NCBI GenBank assembly: GCA_009782775.1
Contig: WRIL01000017.1
Location: 1-38,513, forward strand
Source of the DNA: Desulfovibrionaceae bacterium
GTDB taxonomy: Bacteria > Desulfobacterota > Desulfovibrionia > Desulfovibrionales > Desulfovibrionaceae
DNA length: 38,513 nt
Reading direction: 5' to 3'
The notes below the pieces were generated by a model that was not told the origin of the DNA, did not search any database, and saw nothing but the letters and a program-made list of their open reading frames with translations. The position numbers were made by a program, and so were the translations under genes. Below, one piece after another: positions 36,618 through 38,513 of this stretch. Numbering within the stretch: the first letter of the stretch is position 1; the number at the start of each line of letters is the position of its first letter.

Positions 36618-37328
36618 ATGATACGATATATCGACAGCAAGAAAATGGGGCGTGGCATGCATGGTTGGCTGGACAGCCATTTTCATTTTTCCTTTGCCGA
36701 TTATCACAATCCATCGAATATGCAATTTGGTGTCCTGCGCGTGCTCAACGACGATATGGTGAATCCTGGAACTGGCTTCGATACCCATTCTCATGCGAAT
36801 ATGGAAATCATTTCTTATGTTATCGATGGAGAACTTGCCCACGCGGACAGTATGGGAAATCGACATACCCTGACGCGGGGGCAGGTGCAGTATATGAGCG
36901 CCGGGACAGGCGTGTCGCACAGTGAACATAACCTGGGCGGAGGTATGCTGCGTTTCCTGCAAATTTGGATTCTGCCGGACACGAAAGGAGTTACTCCCAA
37001 TTACGGCGATTTCCGCTTTGCCTTTGCGGATAGGGAAAACAGATGGCTATCCATAGCCACCAGCATAGGCAACAGCCAGTCATCGGCGCCGATCAAAATT
37101 CATGCGGACATCAATGTTTATGCCGCCGTGGCAGAGTCGGGACATACCTTGGAGTTTCCGGTTCTATCAGGACGCCAGGCGTACTTGGTCATGATCGAGG
37201 ATAAGGCGATCATCAATGGTATTGCGACTTACACACGGGATGCTTTGGAAATTGTGGAGGAAAACATCCTGGTAGAACCTGAAGGAAGCGCGCATATGCT
37301 GGTCATCGAAATGGCGAAGGAAGTATAA
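36618..37328 (+). CDS. Pirin-family cupin protein (YhhW-like)
   Basis: A 236-residue bicupin. The N-terminal cupin holds the metal set FDTHSHANMEIISYVIDGEL (two His, one Glu) and GVSHSEHN (the further His), spaced as in YhhW-type pirins with quercetin 2,3-dioxygenase activity. The C-terminal cupin (HADINVYAAVAESGHTLEF, RQAYLVMIEDKAIING) lacks metal ligands, as usual. The biological role of bacterial pirins is mostly unknown; redox or stress sensing is often proposed. It shares the A+T-rich composition of hcp and may belong to the same acquired segment. Confidence 0.9.
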   Translation: MIRYIDSKKMGRGMHGWLDSHFHFSFADYHNPSNMQFGVLRVLNDDMVNPGTGFDTHSHANMEIISYVIDGELAHADSMGNRHTLTRGQVQYMSAGTGVSHSEHNLGGGMLRFLQIWILPDTKGVTPNYGDFRFAFADRENRWLSIATSIGNSQSSAPIKIHADINVYAAVAESGHTLEFPVLSGRQAYLVMIEDKAIINGIATYTRDALEIVEENILVEPEGSAHMLVIEMAKEV

Positions 37329-37536
37329 ACCGCATTATGCCCCGTTGCCCTGGGCGAGCAGAAAATATAGTGACCCTGTGTGGAATGAAGCGTGCTGGGA
37401 AGAAAAAAGAGGTTATGGCCTTCAAGAGTGCCTGAACGGCAATTGTGGCTTTATTCAGCGCCTTTGGAGGTTTTCCAGAATTCCCAATAGTGAAAGGCCG
37501 CCCTCGCGTATTTTCCGCGTTATTTCGCGTAGTCAT
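37303..37536 (-). pseudogene. Truncated DUF5681 (phage-type) gene
   Basis: From ATG 37536, with GGAGGT six bases upstream, the first 39 codons read like the start of a DUF5681 protein from phage packaging regions (RGRPFTIGNSGKPPKALNKA, then TIAVQALLK). At about 37419 the similarity stops; the frame then runs through unrelated residues (FFFPARFIPHRV) into the end of the pirin gene. An intact ribosome site plus a conserved N-terminus with a foreign tail indicates a gene cut by a deletion or insertion junction. Confidence 0.6.
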
Positions 37537-37656
37537 GTTTTACCTCCAACTTCCATGTACTTTGCCGCGCCGCAACATACACATACCCTTGCCTCTGATA
37601 TTCCGGCTGTGAGAGCTGGGCGGAGAGAAGGCGCCCATTACACCCGACGCTCTCAG

Positions 37657-37688
37657 CCCCCCTGGCCAAACTCCCCAGGGGGGTTTTT
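37657..37688 (+). terminator. Rho-independent terminator
   Basis: CCCCCCTGG (37657-37665) pairs with CCAGGGGGG (37675-37683) and is followed by TTTTT on the plus strand. No plus-strand gene ends close by (pirin stops 330 bases earlier), so the transcript it ends may be a long pirin message or an unseen small RNA. Confidence 0.75.
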
Positions 37689-37711
37689 ACTTCCCTGCCG
37701 AGAATTGGGCC

Positions 37712-37810
37712 ATGGATATGTCAATGAACTTTGATGAACGCGGGCGGACTACTGATAAAGAGAAAGCCCGCTTGGTTATTTACCTTGCGGACTTTTTTGA
37801 ACCTCTGTGA
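37712..37810 (+). CDS. Possible 32-residue protein or gene remnant
   Basis: The frame encodes MDMSMNFDERGRTTDKEKAR and ends LADFFEPL. The amino-acid mix is protein-like, but the ribosome site is poor and it follows a terminator. It may be the remains of a phage gene. Confidence 0.3.
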   Translation: MDMSMNFDERGRTTDKEKARLVIYLADFFEPL

Positions 37811-37863
37811 ACTTGTACTTGGTGGCGGTGCAGGACGCGAGTATATAATGTAATCATCTGTAT

Positions 37864-37977
37864 TTAATGATTATCATCTTTTGTCATTTTGTATGTACCC
37901 CTAAAAATACCCCTAAAATCTAACGCTACCCTATAGGCGGGGTCACTCTCACTTTTGACCCGACAGGGAATAAACAC
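37864..37977 (-). CDS. Possible 37-residue frame with good ribosome site
   Basis: On the minus strand GGAGG lies five bases before GTG 37977, and the frame encodes a short basic peptide (segment DPAYRVALDFRGIFRGTYK) ending in NH. The ribosome site sits inside a hairpin and the frame contains a tandem repeat, so it may be a chance frame in regulatory DNA. Confidence 0.2.
   Translation of the reverse strand: MFIPCRVKSESDPAYRVALDFRGIFRGTYKMTKDDNH
37896..37918. repeat. Tandem repeat TACCCCTAAAA
   Basis: TACCCCTAAAAA (37896-37907) is followed immediately by TACCCCTAAAA (37908-37918), a period of 12 bases. Position at the edge of a phage-like segment makes a protein-binding array or recombination arm site conceivable. 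Confidence 0.5.
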
Positions 37978-38005
37978 CCCCGCCTCCAGGGGAGAAGACG
38001 GGGGG
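37967..38005 (-). terminator. Hairpin closing the minus-strand small genes
   Basis: Read on the minus strand, CCCCCG (38004-37999) pairs with CGGGGG (37982-37977), with CTCC/GGAG pairing inside, followed by TGTTTATT. It lies about 45 bases after the stop at 38049. The T-run is imperfect. Confidence 0.45.
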
Positions 38006-38048
38006 CATGGCCGAACTATTGCAAAAATAGCAACAGTTGGCGGCGATG

Positions 38049-38231
38049 TTACGCCGTGTCCTGTTCGGGCCTCCGCGCCTGTTTAAGCAGCACCTCCGCA
38101 CGGGCCAGCTTCAGGGCCATGGCCTGGGCCTTGAGCTTATACGCCTTCTTTTCAAGCTCCAGGACGGCCACGGCGTGACGGCAAGCCTCCAGGGTATCCA
38201 GGGCAAAGGGGCGGGGTTGTGGGATGGTCAT
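38049..38231 (-). CDS. Small helical protein of a phage-like cassette
   Basis: A 60-residue protein I do not recognise. It starts at ATG 38231, overlapping the stop of the upstream small gene (ATGA). The region ACRHAVAVLELEKKAYKLKA followed by more Ala/Lys/Leu is one long amphipathic helix, probably a coiled coil. Tiny genes joined by ATGA overlaps are typical of phage or plasmid early regions. Confidence 0.55.
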   Translation of the reverse strand: MTIPQPRPFALDTLEACRHAVAVLELEKKAYKLKAQAMALKLARAEVLLKQARRPEQDTA

Positions 38232-38434
38232 GAGAACGCACCTGCCTGATCGCAAAACAGGATAGGCCCATCAAGCTGCTCAAGTATGGCATCCAGCGTT
38301 GCTACAAAGTCAGAGCAGCTATTACCTTTGTGGACAAGGGCCGCACTCAGAACGCGGATAAGCGCCTGTACGCGAAGCAGGGCAACGTATGCATCGCTGG
38401 CGCTCGGTTCGGTGCGTGTAGTATTGGCGCTCAT
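38228..38434 (-). CDS. Small protein of a phage-like cassette
   Basis: A 68-residue unrecognised protein starting MSANTTRTEPSASDAYVALL. It is mostly helical (VQALIRVLSAALVHKG) with an acidic tail. AGGGGGTG lies five bases before ATG 38434. The start overlaps the preceding stop and its own stop overlaps the next start, so all three small genes form one translational unit. Confidence 0.6.
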   Translation of the reverse strand: MSANTTRTEPSASDAYVALLRVQALIRVLSAALVHKGNSCSDFVATLDAILEQLDGPILFCDQAGAFS

Positions 38435-38513
38435 GCGTCACCCCCTGCTTCCATCCAGTCTTTCAAAACAGAATATAGGCCATCCGCTTGAATATGGCGC
38501 ACCGTCCCACCCA
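38431..38513 (-). CDS. C-terminal end of a further small phage-like gene, partial
   Basis: Only the last 26 codons are in the window (GGTVRHIQADGLYSVLKDWM, then EAGGDA). The stop overlaps the next ATG as ATGA. Chosen over the other frames because of this overlap. No family recognised. Confidence 0.5.
   Translation of the reverse strand, partial: GGTVRHIQADGLYSVLKDWMEAGGDA

Larger units (their letters stand above)
37537..38048. other. Mostly non-coding stretch of the mobile remnant
   Basis: About 510 bases without a firm gene. It holds, in order, a terminator hairpin, a tiny plus-strand frame, an A+T-rich block with a tandem repeat, and a G/C-rich hairpin closing the minus-strand genes to the right. 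These are listed separately. Confidence 0.6.

Noticed and set aside
37521-37717. Open minus-strand frame containing QPEYQRQGYVYVAARQSTW upstream of the DUF5681 start
   Set aside because: Composition is protein-like, but there is no start codon with a ribosome site and it runs through the terminator hairpin; kept only as a possible remnant.
37863-37881. Fur-box-like sequence TTTAATGATTATCATCTTT
   Set aside because: It resembles the consensus, but no gene lies downstream in either direction and the surrounding DNA is A+T-rich.

Overview
The window reads as chromosome of a sulfate-reducing deltaproteobacterium, most likely a member of the Desulfovibrionaceae. The main evidence is a complete qrcABCD set (periplasmic hexaheme cytochrome, molybdopterin-family subunit, Fe-S subunit, NrfD-like membrane subunit), the menaquinone reductase of sulfate reducers. 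The flagellar order flhA-flhF-flhG-fliA-cheY, a cytochrome bd oxidase without accompanying aerobic genes, and a class III PHA synthase fit the same picture. This is inferred from gene content; no marker gene such as rRNA is present.

Layout. 1-5046 (minus): flagellar regulatory/export operon flhA, flhF, flhG, fliA and the start of cheY, with a good sigma-54 promoter in front of flhA. 5266-6020 (plus): two small unknown genes behind a GCCGATAA sigma-28-type element. 6222-8590 (plus): cydAB, closed by a strong terminator. 8798-10430: an LCM-family methyltransferase convergent with a TauE/SafE exporter. 10588-14013 (plus): a tightly overlapping operon encoding an exported solute-binding protein fused to a zinc-less cytidine-deaminase-like domain, glucokinase, a stand-alone CinA C-terminal (PncC) amidase and QueH. 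14173-15454: DUF1287 protein and an orphan RmlC. 15537-23517 (plus): qrcABCD followed closely by a PHP-UvrD fusion helicase. 23548-28456 (minus): branched-chain amino-acid-type ABC importer livK-livH-livMG(fused)-livF. 28549-31888: TPR-SUFU protein divergent from phaE-phaC. 32086-33543: two-domain ABC ATPase.

From about 33.6 kb the character changes: visibly more A+T, Firmicutes-like accessory genes (Crp/Fnr regulator divergent from hcp; pirin), then a truncated phage-type DUF5681 gene, hairpins, a tandem repeat and three tiny minus-strand genes linked by ATGA overlaps. I read this as an acquired island abutting a prophage or integrative-element remnant.

How genes work together: Qrc passes periplasmic electrons to menaquinone for sulfate respiration. 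CydAB can drain quinol to oxygen and Hcp handles nitrogen stress, so both are protective. LivKHMGF brings in amino acids, and PhaEC stores carbon. The most unusual object is the exported solute-binding/pseudo-deaminase fusion: it keeps the ribose-contacting Asn-x-Glu of cytidine deaminases but has lost every zinc ligand and the catalytic Glu.
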